Source: Apteryx mantelli
Taxonomy: Eukaryota; Chordata; Aves; Apterygiformes; Apterygidae
Direction of reading: 5' to 3'
Length of the DNA stretch: 64,000 bases
Assembly: GCF_036417845.1 (NCBI RefSeq)
Contig: NC_089978.1
Span: 134,658,288-134,722,287, forward strand
Shown here in pieces: positions 1 to 25,869 of the stretch. Below the pieces are notes generated by a model, which had not been told where the DNA came from, ran no database searches, and was given only the letters and a program-made list of their open reading frames with translations. A program made the position numbers and the translations under genes. Position 1 is the stretch's first letter. The number at the start of each line of letters is the position of its first letter.

Positions 1-1384
<1,384 letters not shown>

Positions 1385-1620
1385 GCCAAATACACAAGAC
1401 CCCCTGCTGCCTAGGGAAGCAGGACTCTCCTTTGCTAGAGACCCTGCCCTTTTCACCACCACCTAGCTCTGCAGCCTGCAGTGAGAGGCCAGTTCTGTTC
1501 CCTTCTGCCTCCCCCACTCCTCCAACTTGCCCCTGAGCCTGGGGGAGATGGTGAGGCTGATAGAAACTGATCTGTTTCTATACCACCTTGCATCAATAAA
1601 GTGATCACCATCTGAAATAC
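1385..1620 (+). other. GAPDH: GAPDH 3' untranslated region
   Basis: Runs from the TGA to a canonical AATAAA at 1595-1600. Cleavage is expected about 15-25 bases later, before the GT-rich stretch at 1622-1637. The text resembles the chicken GAPDH 3'UTR as I recall it. Confidence 0.85.
1595..1600 (+). terminator. GAPDH: GAPDH polyadenylation signal AATAAA
   Basis: Canonical hexamer followed about 20 bases later by a TGTCTGTCTGTC downstream element. Confidence 0.85.
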
Positions 1621-1629
1621 CTTGTCTGT

Positions 1630-4600
1630 CTGTCAGTGGGAAAATAGGGGAAGGTGGGGGAAAATCAGCAAATGGGTGCCTGCTTTAAGATGGGACCCTA
1701 CCAGCCTGGCTGTGACTGTTGGGCCAGCTATTCCATGCACTAAGCAATGTTCTGTGCCCAGTGCTATACTGATAGCGTGTTAAGACTGAAAATCCAGGCA
1801 GCACAGGCATGGGGAATGCCACAAGAGATGTTTGGACAACTTTAGTCATGCATAGGCATGGAGCAGTCCTGGGATACAAGATCTGATGATGGTAAGTGCC
1901 CAGCTCCACTGAGTGCAGGGCTGCAGTAAGTGGAGCTGTGGTATGTAGACTAGTGAGTTACCTGTGCTTGCTGCGAGTTGAGACTCCTGCCCTTGAGCCA
2001 AAGTAAGGTGTGGTGCAGGGCTGCTGAGTGGAAGGCAGCTCTGCTCCTCTATGCACCTTCTGGCTCTGCAGGCTTGCTTGTTGTCTGACTGGTGTGTGGA
2101 GAATAAAGTGCTGAGCAGTTAACTACTTTGCATTTGATTTGGCAAAGTGGCACAAAAACTAGGAACTGCTTCTCTTTTTCTTCCCATATTACTAGAAATG
2201 CCTTACAGCTGAAGAGGTGGATTTTTCATTTGTTTTTACATTGTTTAAATTGTCCTAGAAGAAATGGCTGCTTAGGGACGTGTCTGAGGCCTCTGTTACC
2301 AAGCAGTAGTTAATGTTCCTTGCCTGTGCAGGAAGAGAGGGGCAGTTGCAGTCCAGCTGCTGAGCTGCAAATCTCTTGCAAGCAAGTGCCAGTCTTCCAC
2401 CAGTGAGTGCATTACCTCCTGCTGCAAGCAGTCAACAGGGGTGGACAGGAGCCTAGCCTTTCCTGACCCATATACAATATGGTGCATAGGCAAATGCGCT
2501 ACCACCACAATTGTGCTGGTCTCTGTTTTGAGTTCAATTTCCAAGGGCTGTGAGCTATATTGGAGGCAGTGTACTGCTCTCCCCACCCTGGGAGGTGTTT
2601 AGACCCCCAACTGGTACAGTCCCTGATCTGGAGCAAGGACTTGGAGTCTCTTCCAGGATCAAGATGAATGTTAAAATTATTCAAGTGTGTCCAGGAGCAG
2701 CTTATCTGATATGGTATGACACTGTAAAAATTATGTTTGCTGGGCCAGAGGGCAATATTGTTTTGCTCAGAGCATGCCCTTGGGCGGGGGGGAAAAGTAG
2801 GTTGAATAACCTGCCTCAGGAGGTATGCTGTGAGCTGGGACTCTAAGCAGCCTCTAGGTAAAACACAAGTTATTTTGAACTGTATATCCTGGTTTTAAAG
2901 TAGGACTATTTCAAAGATTCACTTTTTTCATCTAAGCAGCCTTACTTTTTTCTGAGCAAGATGAGGCTCCCTGAAAATTCACCTAGAGCAAAGAACTCAT
3001 GTTGCTTAGCAGGAATGGTTCCAATCTGACCTGAACCCAGATTGCTGAGGCAGTAAGTGCAAATCAGTAAGACTCTGGTTTCAGGGGTTGGGGAAACACT
3101 AGTGCCACCTTGTAGAACAGCAATTGCTGTGAATGTCTCAAACAGAATGGTTTACTGTGTTTTCATTAAAATACTGTTTTACCCAGTTTACATCCCTGTC
3201 TGATGTTCCTGGAAAAAAGATACAGGCAGCTAGGCGGAGCAAGCTGGTAATCCTAGAATTTAAAACATGGTTGCTCTTGTATGGAAATAGTGAGCTAGAA
3301 ATTGGCCCTGGAGGGCTCGATTTGTGCAGCTTTTCCCCTAAATCCTGATTTTGCTGCCAGGCAGACATTGTGCCTGCAAATGGCACCACAGCAAGGCCCT
3401 GCTGGCCAGATGGAAAGCTAGCTCAGGTCCCCAGTCGCTATTCCTGTCAACCTCTCCAGGAACAGCACATCTGGCCTAAAAAAGAAGCAATGACTGTAGA
3501 TGACATGGGGTTAAAGATGGGATCTCTGCTGCTGAGGCTGCACCTCCATCTGGGGAAGAGTTTTCACCTAAGCAGAGGAACTCTAAGTTTGTTCTTAGAA
3601 ATATTTCCAAAGAAAACTCCCTGAAAGGATTAGTCAGAGAAGGCAGAAGCTTGGATAGACATAAAGGGGATCTCACTCAGCAAAGATGCTAAAAGCGATT
3701 GTGCTGCTCTGCTGGGGCAACCCAGCTTTAAGAACAGCTACAGTAAGCTGGAAACCATCTCAGTTTAACTCCTTGCTGAACAACAGCAAAGGGAAGTTAG
3801 AGAAAGAAACAGCCCCTGGCCAAAGGGGTGACGTATCTGACAGGCAGCCAAGCATTTCAAGGAGTGGTAAATTGCCCCTTTTGCTTTCTTTTTTTAAAAC
3901 AGAGGAAATTCAAATGAAGGCATGGTATGGTAATTAGCAGTGGTGTTACAGGACAATTTCCTTTTATGGCAACTTTGACTGTTTAGAAAAATAAGTTTGT
4001 TCTTCACTGGCATTTGCACTACCACTATCACAGCTACCTTTGTCTCCAAGAAACAGCCACAGCGTTGTCCCCGGACCACCACCTTCTCAAAATGTCAGTA
4101 TGAAACGTCAGCCTTCAGCAAAACATTTTGTAGTGAAGATCAATCCGAGCAGATGTAGAAACTAATTAAGGTTGCTCAAAAAAATCACACCAAAATGTAA
4201 TGAGATGGTGAACACCTAAGCACAGCCACCAAATTCTTGGCCTCTCAAACATATGCCATTCATTTCTAAAGTGAATTAGTCTCTGAGCAAATCAATCAAC
4301 AAGCCCTGCTCAAGGAAGAGGAGATGAGGTCTCGGACAGAAGAGACTATGAGGCAATGCATATATTGGGCATTCATATAGGGGGCACAGCCTCAGTGCCA
4401 GCTTTCAGCACTCTTCCTTGCAGTAGATGTCATTCACAAAACACAGCCTCATCACTTGCAGTCGGCGTATGCAAATGCTGCTATGCACGTGATCAGTACT
4501 CACAGAAAGTAGGCATTTCATCAAAAACAAGCTGGGCACATGTTAGCAGTGTTACTTTACACACACTCCAAAAACCAGTAATTTGTTACTTACCCTTGTG

Positions 4601-6500
4601 AGCCGAATATAATTTCTTGCTATAGTACCACTAACTTACCTCCAGATATTATCTTACTATATAAGTAGCATCTTACCTTTCTATAGCACATGAAGGAATT
4701 ATTTGCAATTAAATGTATGAGGTTGCATCTCCTAGAAGAAACAATAGTAATGTGTTATATTTTACTGCATAAGATTTGAAAAGATAGCCTTCAAAGAGAA
4801 GTTGTAGCCAAATGAAAATAGTGGAAAAACACATAAATTCTAAAAATTAAATTTAACATCCTAAAAAGGTAGATGGTTAAAAAACTATGTGACAAATAAA
4901 TAAAGGTAGTATTAAAACTTGTTTTTCAAATGCATCTAGGACAGGAAAGCTGCCAGTGTCCAAAGAGCCTTAAGAGTGGAAGTTATGAGAGAAGCTAAGG
5001 CCATGGTAGAAAAGTGCATGTTTTGTGGTCAGAGGAGCTTAGGGGTGTTCCCAGACAAGCATCTTTCTTTGGAGAAGATGTGACTAAGGTGCCATTGCAA
5101 ACTGAAGTGTCAGGACTTTAGACCAAATCAATAAAATGAAGAGCAGCAAACTGTCAGTACTGCGTGCCATTTGCTCAGTTATCTCAGGTATGAAACCAAT
5201 GAACAGTTAACTGTGTTGCAAGCAATTTATCACTTAAATCAGCCCTGACATGGTGGGAGTGGAAAATTACAAGCGTGGTGACTATTTTAAAAAGATCATT
5301 GAGGAGTCCAGAAACCACAGAACAATATGATCTCTGCATCTGGCAATGTAGTTGAAATGAAGAATCAAGAAAAACATTAGCCAGCACCTGGTTAACCATG
5401 AATCAGTGGGGAAGTATCAGTAGTCAATATAGGAGGAAATCTGTCCTGCTTGAAGTGATCATTTCCATTCAATACCTTCAGAGCAGTTTGGAGAGTCGGG
5501 TGGCAAGGTTTGTGATTAAGCAAAATAAGGCAGGACAGTCAACGCTGAATCAGCCTGTGAAAAGCTGCAGAAGGCTCTTGTGACCAAGTGACTGGATTAT
5601 TAAAATGGCAGGTGAAATTCAAGGTTGCTAAATGAAAAGTAATATGTGTAGGGGGAACAACTCTGACCCTGTAAGTCCCAAAGCCCTCCTGTAACTCTCT
5701 GCCCAGCTCGCTATCAAACTATATCAGGCAACCTTTACTGGCCTGCTCCAATTCTTAGAACAGGGAAAAAAAATAGTTTGTAATCTCCAGTTTCTTGGTT
5801 ACTGGGTTGTTTCCTGGTGTAGGCACTGGACCTACAGCACATACTAAAATCTCATTGCACGCACACGGCCTCCAGGCTCCCCATTTCCTCAGGCTTGCCC
5901 TTTCCCAGACTGACTAAATAGCCATTTAGACAGTCCTTATGGAGTGACCTTAGGCATTGAGCAAGACTTCTCGCTTTCCTTTTTGGCAGGGGGAGGAAGG
6001 AAGGGGGGGGGGAGCAAAAGAGAATAAACTCTTCACTTTCAAGGCATTTTTCTTTAGCCTGGAATCAGGTTTAGGATTCTTCACTCCATCTACTCCAAAA
6101 TAGGAAGCAAAGTGAGACAAATCTCACCAGCATCACATGGGAATAAAATATGTTTAATGCTATCACAGGCTTCAGTGTCCAGCTGAGAACTCACACAAAG
6201 CTGCTTGCAAGCCCTGCTCCCTAAGCCTTTCCAGAGTTCCTGGTATTGTCCCAGATATGGCGAGCCACTGTAGTGGAAGGCTTGACATTTCTTGTTCTTA
6301 GATGTATCTATGTATAGCTTAAATATGGGCTATACATTTCTATAGCTATTGAGCCTATGTTTTGGCTGTTTAAAAATGTATTATATTTTAAAGCCTCTTG
6401 GGATGTTGACTATGACATTTACCCCTTTTGAGACTGTCGCTTCTCAAAAATGGTATCAGGTTCGTCTGTCAGCTCTCATCTCTCCATAAATTCATGCAGA
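1630..6500. other. Intergenic DNA downstream of GAPDH
   Basis: About 4.9 kb with only short, unconvincing open frames and no splice-site or protein pattern I recognise. Composition is near 45% GC at the left, falling rightwards. The stretch at about 4.9-5.7 kb has the look of an old interspersed repeat, but I could not match it to a family. Confidence 0.5.
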
Positions 6501-6530
6501 CTTTCCATTTTTTTCTGATTTCTAGTCCCT

Positions 6531-6538
6531 ACACACAC

Positions 6539-6584
<46 letters not shown>
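6531..6584. repeat. (CA)n microsatellite with internal (CG) interruption
   Basis: About 54 bases of alternating CA, interrupted near the left third by GCGCGC. Such purine-pyrimidine alternation can adopt Z-DNA and is expected to vary in length between individuals. Confidence 0.95.
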
Positions 6585-6587
<3 letters not shown>

Positions 6588-6589
6588 GG

Positions 6590-8630
6590 TTTCTCATTGG
6601 TTTTCGTACATGTGCTGTCAGGCTAATCCCTTAGGTCACTTGGTTCACCTATTCACCCAGTCTTCTTTAAATGAGTCTTTCCCCGATTCATTTAAAAATT
6701 GACATCAGCAAACCAGGGATTTCAGCACCACTAAGGTTGGAGTGCTTTGCAAAATACTGTTTGCAAGAACGCAGCTGCAACACTCTGCTTTTTCCAGAAT
6801 CACTTACTCCATCTCCCCCAAGCAGTCTGAGGTTTTGCATGATGCCTTCTTTATAGCTATGGCCTCCTATGCAACCTCTGTGGATTCGACTGTTCTAGAC
6901 TTCTGTGTGCCAGTCAGCTGTGCCTGGAAATGTAAAAATGTTTATCCTGAATGGATCTTGTCAAAGAGCCTCTTTAATTACTAATGGCCTGGAAAGTGCT
7001 TCATCATTCTCCTGTGACCACATTCTGCTCTTTTCAAATACAGAACAAACATGTCTGGTGAACACTTCTCCTTTTTGCCTCATTTAGATCTTTTTTTTTT
7101 TAAATCTCAGTCAAGATAAAGGCTTATATTACTGCTAGGATTGATTTTTCTTTAACAGAATTAAAACAACTTGTTAGGGTCCTTAGACATCCAACTACGG
7201 GTATTTTTTTCTTGAGGTCTTCAGCTACTCATATCATCTTTTTATACACCTCAATTATTTTGTTGTGCCTCTATTCTTCTGCCCTCCCTCCCCATATTCC
7301 TTGTAGTTATTATAGTATCAAGGTTTAATATTATTATTAATTATTCCTAAGTACTTTTGTAACATGGCCACTAACCCAAGAAGTGTTTTATCTTCTCCTG
7401 AGTCTTAAATCAGAGCTTTTTGGATAACTGAAAAAACTCTCTTTTCCAAGGATCTCCCCTTAATCACACTTTTCTATTATTTCTTATAATCAATTTCCCT
7501 GTAAGAAAGGACTGTATAATATCATCCAGTCCTCTATTATGATATTTTTGTCCTGAGTGATGTCTGATTTGTTTTTAAACTAATCACTTTGAAGAATCAA
7601 GAGTATAAACTATCAGGCTGGATTTTATTCATCTGGAATATTATCTCAGTTCATCCCTCATCTTTAAGCAACCATCAATTCTAACTCAATCTTTGCCTGT
7701 CATAAGGACATCTAAAATCATTGCTTTACCTGAGCATGCCATCCTTTCTACCAGCTCTCTGAGAAACTCCATTGCATAGCATCTCCTTCAGGCTCCCCAG
7801 CCGGAGTCTTCCATGACAACATAATTTCCTTTTTTACACAAAGCAGAGAGGTACTTAAGAAATAAATGACTGTTTTTTTGTTGGCTGATTCAGGAGTATA
7901 TAAGAGACCCTTAAAGGCTTTGATCAACACATGTATGAGATCCTCTTGTTCTGCTGTTAGTTGTAAAGGGAATGTGATTTTTAGCATATCTTGCAACCCC
8001 CAATCCACAACTGCTCTTGCCTATTCTACCTTTATAAATGGATTAGACCAGTGAGCTAGCCATTTTATGATGTGGCTGGAGAATTTTTAAAATGTCAGTT
8101 CACCAAATTTCTTCCTATCCTGAAAATTTCTATTATTTCATTTCGCATGTTGTCCAGATGGATAGCTTTCTCTGGATGCTGAAAATGTTGTCTCTTCCCA
8201 TATGGCGTGACATTGGTTCAATCTGATCATGACATCACTTATTGGCTTCTTGAGCTCCTTTTCCATAGTGTTAACTTATTATCTTACCAGCTCTTCTAGT
8301 TGCTTTCCAAGCTCTGAAATCTATCCACTCACAATCAGAATATCTACAGCATCTTCTCCTTGTTCACCTGTCTCAAGAGAAAGTGGCCCGATCATTTATA
8401 AAATCCCAATCTATCTAAAACAGTTCTTACAATCTCTTACATCCTTTGGAAGACTTTCAAGAGTGACTAGACTTCCATAAAATTGTCTATAGCCCATGCA
8501 GTTCTCCATGCTGTCTTACCATTGCTCCCAGCATTAATCACCACCAGGGACTTGTCGGTGACTTCATGAGCCTGTCCATGCCTCATTCACATTTATCTCC
8601 AAGGAGACAGCACTCCACTGTATTCTGTGT
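6590..8630. other. AT-rich intergenic DNA, possibly a very old LINE relic
   Basis: Two kilobases of AT-rich sequence with scattered short open frames on both strands. The texture, with long T-rich runs and no CpG, resembles a decayed interspersed element read antisense. I could not assign a family and see no gene. Confidence 0.3.
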
Positions 8631-8639
8631 AATTTCTGA

Positions 8640-11600
8640 CCTCTGTTCTTAAAAGGAGGTTCTTACCGGTAACCTGAGTATTTGACATAGTTGACATCAT
8701 AGTTGATTATCATGTGCAGGTTCGGGAGGTTCTGTGCCACAGGTACCTAAGACTGGGGTCTGTTTTAGCCTGAGAAGTACCTGTACAGGGCACTCTGGCC
8801 CCGCCCTATGTGCCAAACCAATGCACAGTTGTACTGGGCCCAGCAGACCTTCATGAGCTCTGCTCATTTTAGCTTACTCTGCAAAGGAAAGAGATGGAAT
8901 TACTGAAGCAAAGAGGAGGTGGCCCTGAAACAAGTGCATGCTTGTACCATAGGTCCCAAGCAGCTCTGGTGACTAAGTAGCATCTTCTTCCATCTCCTGT
9001 TCTGATTTAGAGGGCTTCCAAGAGATGCCCTCCCAGTCACCCATCCCACCACAATCCTGAAGTCAGTGGTGAAGTTCTTTTTGCAGACAACCTCAGCATA
9101 GTCTGCACCATTCCCTGGCTGCTCTTACGTTCATGCTTGATGAAGGCATGAGTGACATTCCAGGCGGTGACTCTGCAGCTGAAGATTAAAAAGCTGGAGA
9201 TATTAAAAACACAACTAGGGCTCCAAGGGAGGGGGTCTCACCATCCAGTGCTCCACCTTGGCTGATTCATAGCAGACTTTAAACATGGCCTGTCATCTGT
9301 TCTCAGCCCCTTTTGCAGAGCTGGTCCATGTCTCTCTCTTTAGAAGATACCAATGACCACCTAAGCCACACCTAAGCATATAAAGTCTAAGACCTTCTTG
9401 AGAACAAATGAAGCTTTTGTGGCAGAGCTATGAGGCTTATTAATCTTCTAGCTGAAATCCAGAAACAAGACCAAACTTCTATGCAGCTTAGATCTCTCCC
9501 ACCCTCCTGGTTAAGAGACAAGATAAATGGAATAATGAACAGGTTACTGAGGGCTCAAAAGTTGTTCCAATAAGGCTGTCAGCACCACATTTAGGTCCAT
9601 CTAAGGAATCCTGAAACAGGGAAAAGCTAACTCACACAAAGCTGAGTACTGTGGGACTGACGACAAAGAGCCCTCGGCAGAAGGGTGCTGGGTGGAAACT
9701 ACTGGTAAGTGGACCTTAACTGAACAGAGAGACAAGTCAGACTTTTTCAGTTCTGAGATATGATCTAAAATAGACAGAATCAAGGGTGAAGTGAAGGGAG
9801 GGAGAGGGTTCACATCTGCCTGAACACAAGGAGGAAGATCTTGGCTATTTAGTGGTTAGATAGCTGAACCCATTCTGGAGCCAGTAAGAACATTCCACAG
9901 CCATGTGGTGAGGTGCAAGGAGGGTAGGTGCTCCCTGACCTCTCTATGGAAAGAGCTGTGAGTCTTCATGAGGAAACTCATGTGCCTTACAGCACAATTC
10001 CTAGCACCTTCTGTTGAAGTCCCTTGCCAAGAGGCTGATCTCAGCACAACTTGCATGTAGTATAGCAGCCAAGACAGAGAACTGTGTCTTTCACCCCAAC
10101 TCAAAGGCTGATAGGGTCCCTTGGTGCCTCACAGAGGTACGATAATGACAAGTGGGTCTGTTCCAGTTGGGGGACAGCCCTTGCCTCAAAGGAACGAACG
10201 TTTTTATGCCACTCCCATTGCTGATATAGACGTCAAGCATGTTCTCACCTACACACAATAGCCCAAATGTTGGGGAGGGAGAAGACAGAGCAATCACTAG
10301 CAGGTTGGTTTGCCATGTTCCTAGGCTGCCTAAGTGAATCTCCACCAGCAGGTACTTGTGTAGGGTGGGGAAGCTGAACCAGCCTGCCTAAATATTCAGT
10401 GGGAGGACCTCACCGCCAATCCAGAGAGATATGATCCTAAAAGGATGGTCTTGGACAGCTATTCACAGAGGTGACCAGACAGCACCCACATCTGAAGACT
10501 CCTGAGATGGAAGCTGAGAGAGGGACTGCCTGGATGGGTAGTCCCAGAAGCTCACTCCATGGGACACCATTCAGCAAGACACATCCTTACTTGACCTATA
10601 CCTGGGCAATAAACCTGTTCACATTAATGCATGGACACTGAGCAGGACAAGCCTTTGTCCCCTGCGTGCCAAGGTCTGTGCTGGTGTGCTAGGTACCACA
10701 CTAGGTTCAGCTGAGACATGTTCACCAGTGAGCACAATCAGCTGGAGACAGTGAGTGACCCCCTCCTCTAAAGTTCATTTCATCACCTCATCCGCTGGGT
10801 CAAGGATAAGAAAAGGCCCCCTCCACCCACTCAAGCTGCCCCTGCAACTGAGACCTTGAGAAAGTTCAGGCCAAATGCAAAGATTTTGAATGGGTTGTGG
10901 TCCAGGGGTAAAGGTGACACATGATTATTCCTTGTGAGATGAATACAGACCAGAAGATGTTCAGAAAGATCGAGCAGCAAGACCTGGGTCTCCTCTAAAC
11001 AGTTTCTTCCAATATTGCTTCTTAAGCAAGTGCTGGTGAGAGCAGTCCTGGACAAGGGGATGAGGTGAGGGAGATGAGATGCAGCATAGTGCTGTACAGT
11101 TCCTAGTTATTACAGCACCTGGCAGAGTTCATGCTGGAGAAAAGCAGGCTAGATACTCCCCAAAGAAAGGAGAGGAGCCCTCAGGGAAGAGTTAAATAAA
11201 TGGAAGATCCACTTCTCCTCATATCCAGCATCAAAGATGTAGAATTATCACTGAGGGATAGACAGACACGCAGAAGAGATGGTCTGGCTAACACTGAAGG
11301 CCTGGGGCTGTGCTTCCCACACTGAAGCTAAGAATCAGTGTTGCAAGTCCTGCCAGTGGGATCTCATGGGCTTTCACACTGGTAGAGGGAAGAGCCTATT
11401 GCTGGCAATACAATTCACCAGTAAATAGCATCTTGCACACCTGTGTAGGGAAGATCTCTGTTTCATTGAAGATAAAAGTCTGACAGTAGTGTGGCACTCA
11501 GATCCTCATGTGTTCTGGTACACAGGGGTCTGACAGCAACAGATGCTTCTCTAGGCAAAAATTTCTAGAGGCAGAAAAGTTGGTCCTTCTGTACTTGATG
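8640..11600 (-). mobile_element. Decayed DIRS-like tyrosine-recombinase retrotransposon (fossil)
   Basis: Minus-strand conceptual peptides between about 9.6 and 9.8 kb contain LKKSDLSLCSVKVHLPVV. This resembles the core-binding part of the tyrosine recombinases carried by DIRS elements in reptiles and fish. A further stretch at about 9.5-9.6 kb reads MDLNVVLTAL, resembling the WDLNLVL-type motif those proteins have a little later. The low-coordinate edge near 8655-8680 has GGTTCTTACCGGTAACC, similar to a terminal sequence I remember from turtle and crocodilian repeats. The recombinase normally lies near the 3' end, consistent with a minus-strand element ending near 8.64 kb. The upper boundary is uncertain (10.4-11.6 kb). 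It is broken many times over and old. A Crypton or another recombinase-bearing element is an alternative. Confidence 0.42.
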
Positions 11601-11609
11601 TTTGAAATC

Positions 11610-13210
11610 TATTAGAGTACATCCTCGACAGTCCTGTGGGTTTCTTCAAGGACAGGTCATAGGCCAAGACATGTGTGTCATGGATTATGCACAGAGGAAG
11701 CTAGACTTAGTCAGCCAGACAATCACAGAGATCTCTGCATCAGAAAAAGGGCAGGAAAAGCTGCAAAGAAAGGTATGGGAAAGGAAATTTGCAAGCACCA
11801 GAGAGCCTCTGGGCAGGATGTAAAATGATCGGACAGCTACTGTGTGTGAGGGATCCTCTCTCAAAAGAAAAAGCTTGGGCACAGATTAATGTACTTCCTC
11901 TGTTTTTTTGTTCTTTTAGGAAGGAAAAAAAATTAGAAGGGAAGAGAGAAAGTAACCAAAAACAATCAGGCAAGGTGAAATGGAAGAGAGGCTGCAGTTA
12001 GAGCAAATGCCCTGTCTCATGACAGGCAGCTGAGGGGAGCCAGGGCCCAAGGCACATACCTCCTATCTGTCTGTGCAACAGCATGTTATGAGGGCAGAAT
12101 GGGAGCACACTTCTGCTGCTATTAAACACTCTTCCAGCTTCCTGATGAAAGCTAAATGCAGCACCCAAAAGCTGGATCCCAGCAAGAGCAGACTATCACC
12201 TAAAGAATGGCAATATCCCAATACCATAAGCAGTGCCCCAGCTGTATCCTGGCCTGGAGGTTTACCCAGCTACTAACTTGTCTTGTAATTTGCACAGGTT
12301 CACTTACCCACGCCCATTAGCCAATCTACCCAGATAGTTTAAGCTAAGCTGAAATGCTAACACATGCCTTAACATACCTTGCAGGCACATGCAAAGGACC
12401 TCACCCTGCTTAAATGCTGACCCTCTGCATTGTGTTGTGCAGATGTGCAAGCGCTCACAGCCCAAGTGCATGGGAGCATTAGTTACACAAGCCAAAGCTG
12501 TGGAGCTATCTATGGAGATAAACTGTTGTATTCCCTCCACCCCCCTCATTTTATCATCTACCTTACCTAATCTTATAGAGGATCCAAACTCCCAGATTTA
12601 CTTCCAGAGACCCTGCAAAATTATACCACAATCTACTTTATCTTCCCTTCCTGGCCTTTTCTAAGGAGCATTTCTCTCTGGAGCTTCACCTGCCTGTGCT
12701 ATGCAGCCTGACTCCACTGATCTGCAGATGATCTGGCAAAACACTATCTCACAGCATGTCACCAATCCCCCCCTCCCACCCTAGAGGATTCAAATGTCAC
12801 ATCACTGGAGGAAGAGGTGTAAGGTCTAGGCAGGTAAATGCCACAAGGGGTGGTAGGACAGGGGAAAACCCATCTGTGATTATGCCTGGGTTAGACATGG
12901 GACTGAGGAAAGGTGAGAAGACGCTCATCCGCAGAAGAGCTGATGCAGCAGAAAAGACCAAGCTATTAGACAGGAAGGTTCACAAGGCACAAGCCAGCTT
13001 CAGTTTTGTTTCCTCAGTAGAACTGTGGTCAGAATTGCTCAGTCATTCCTTCCCTCTGCCCTCAGCATCAGCCCCCTGCTAACCATTGATATTGTGCAAA
13101 AGCAAGTGTTTTTTAAAAAACAGGAATTGGGAGAAAGTTGAGTGAGGACGCACACATTACCTTGTGGCAAAGAGGCACAGATGCATCAGAAGCAGGTGCC
13201 ATCAGTGTTG
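11610..13210. other. Intergenic DNA between GAPDH and IFFO1 3' ends
   Basis: Nothing gene-like seen. It lies just past the inferred IFFO1 cleavage site, so the right edge would be read-through sequence of that transcript. Confidence 0.5.
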
Positions 13211-13214
13211 GTTC

Positions 13215-14193
13215 TGACAGAACAACTTTGTTCAGTTTTATTTTTAACATGGAGTTCGGTCCATGCAGTATTAATGTTACACATGGTCCTTGGAGGGTTT
13301 GTGACTCCAGAAACAGGGATCTCTTTGCCAACATTCTCCTGCTGGTGAGACCAGGCATATCTGAGGGACAGAAGCATCCCTGAGGGAGGTCCCAGCTGAA
13401 GTAAGCTTGGAACAGGATCTGGCAGAGAAAGCCCACAGGGAATTTCTCTGCCTTCAAGTAGCACATTCCAGCACCTGCTGCAGCACAGTGAGAGGTCACA
13501 CCCAGAGAAGCTGTAGAAAAGGTAACTGTCCCATTTAATGATCCCTCATTTCCATAACAAACACATACATGTGCGTCACACACGCACCACAAACGCGGCA
13601 AAGCAAAGTGCATGGTGAGCAGGACTCAGTCTCTGCCCTGGAGGAGGAGAGGCTCTTGGTACCTGGTGTGGCGTGGTGCAGGGACCACACACATGCTCAG
13701 TGAGCAGTAAGGATAGAGAGAATCCAGGCCTCGGTCCAGTTGGCACCAGTATCAGGTCCAGTTTGCAGAGAGGTACAGCTCTGGTTCTGCTTCTGTGCGG
13801 CACAAGGTGGGCAGGAGGGAGGGGGCAGGTCAAGTACACCAGGACAGAGGCTGGAGGAGGTGGGCTTGGGAGGACCTGGGGACAATTCCTGGAGAACAGT
13901 GCTGTGGTAAATGTGGAGCCTCCCTGTCTGAACCGCAGTTAAACCAAAGCAGGGAAAGGGAATAGAGAGGGGGGTTGAAGGATGAGGAGACCAGATAAGG
14001 GCCCTCAGGTCTATCTAGCTATTCCCATTTACAGGCCATCCTGTGTGCGGAGATTTGCCAACCACTCCCAAATGGGGATGGCATGGATGACAGAAGTTTA
14101 CCAGAGGCTCCATGTCCCTCTTAGTCTCTCCCAGGCATGGCTCAGACAACCCTTTGCCAGGAAAGGGAGCTGAAGGAACAGGGCCTCCCCTAA
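13215..14193 (-). other. IFFO1: IFFO1 3' untranslated region (inferred extent)
   Basis: From the stop codon at 14196-14194 down to just past a minus-strand AATAAA at 13242-13237. Length of about 0.98 kb is inferred; no other canonical signal was noticed nearer the stop. Confidence 0.6.
13237..13242 (-). terminator. IFFO1: Candidate IFFO1 polyadenylation signal AATAAA
   Basis: Reads TTTATT on the plus strand, in the right orientation downstream of the IFFO1 stop. Confidence 0.6.
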
Positions 14194-25321
<11,128 letters not shown>

Positions 25322-25407
25322 TCAGGGGCGGGCTGCGCCCGGGGGCCTGCGCCCGGCCGGCCCCACGGCGGGGCTGCGGCTTCCGCTGCGGCGGGCAGGG
25401 CCGCGCC

Positions 25408-25438
25408 GGGGAGGGGAGGGGAGGGGAGGGGAGGGGGC
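25408..25438. repeat. (GGGGA)n tract in the IFFO1 upstream region
   Basis: Six consecutive GGGGA-type units ending in a G5 run, about 160 bases upstream of the IFFO1 start codon. The plus strand satisfies the usual four-G-run rule for a G-quadruplex; the IFFO1 sense strand is the C-rich one. Confidence 0.85.
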
Positions 25439-25551
25439 GGGCTGAGGCCCCGCGGCGACCGCTCGGCCGCGGCCCGCCCCGCTCCGGCTCGGCAGCGGCC
25501 GCGGTGGGTCCCCCCTTACATCGGCTCCGAGAGGAGGGGACGCGGCGGAGG

Positions 25552-25567
25552 CCCCCCCCCCCCCCCC
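25552..25567. repeat. Poly-C run
   Basis: About 16 C in a row at the edge of the IFFO1 CpG island, followed 280 bases later by a run of about 22 T (25844-25865). Both are simple homopolymers whose exact lengths are unreliable in assemblies. Confidence 0.8.
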
Positions 25568-25869
25568 AGCGGCTCCCGGCTCTGCGCCCCCCCGGAGCAG
25601 ATCTCCGGGCCGTGAGGGAGCAGCATCTCCAGGCAGCGGCCCGTCCCTCAGACCCGGCCCGCACCCAGCCCCGGACAGCACCCGGCGGCGGCACTTCGGG
25701 CGCCGGCATGCGGAGCCCTGCCAGGAGCAGGACTGGGCCCCTCTCCAACAGCGCAAGCTCTCCTTGGCTTGAGTCCCGTCAGACACCCATTCCCGTCATC
25801 GCATCAGCCCGGCACTGACTGATAGGCTTGTTTGCCTCGGTGGGTTTTTTTTTTTTTTTTTTTTTGCAT

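Noticed and set aside
4900-5700. Possible LINE fragment downstream of GAPDH
   Set aside because: The texture suggests an old repeat, but I found no block that clearly matches CR1 or another family.
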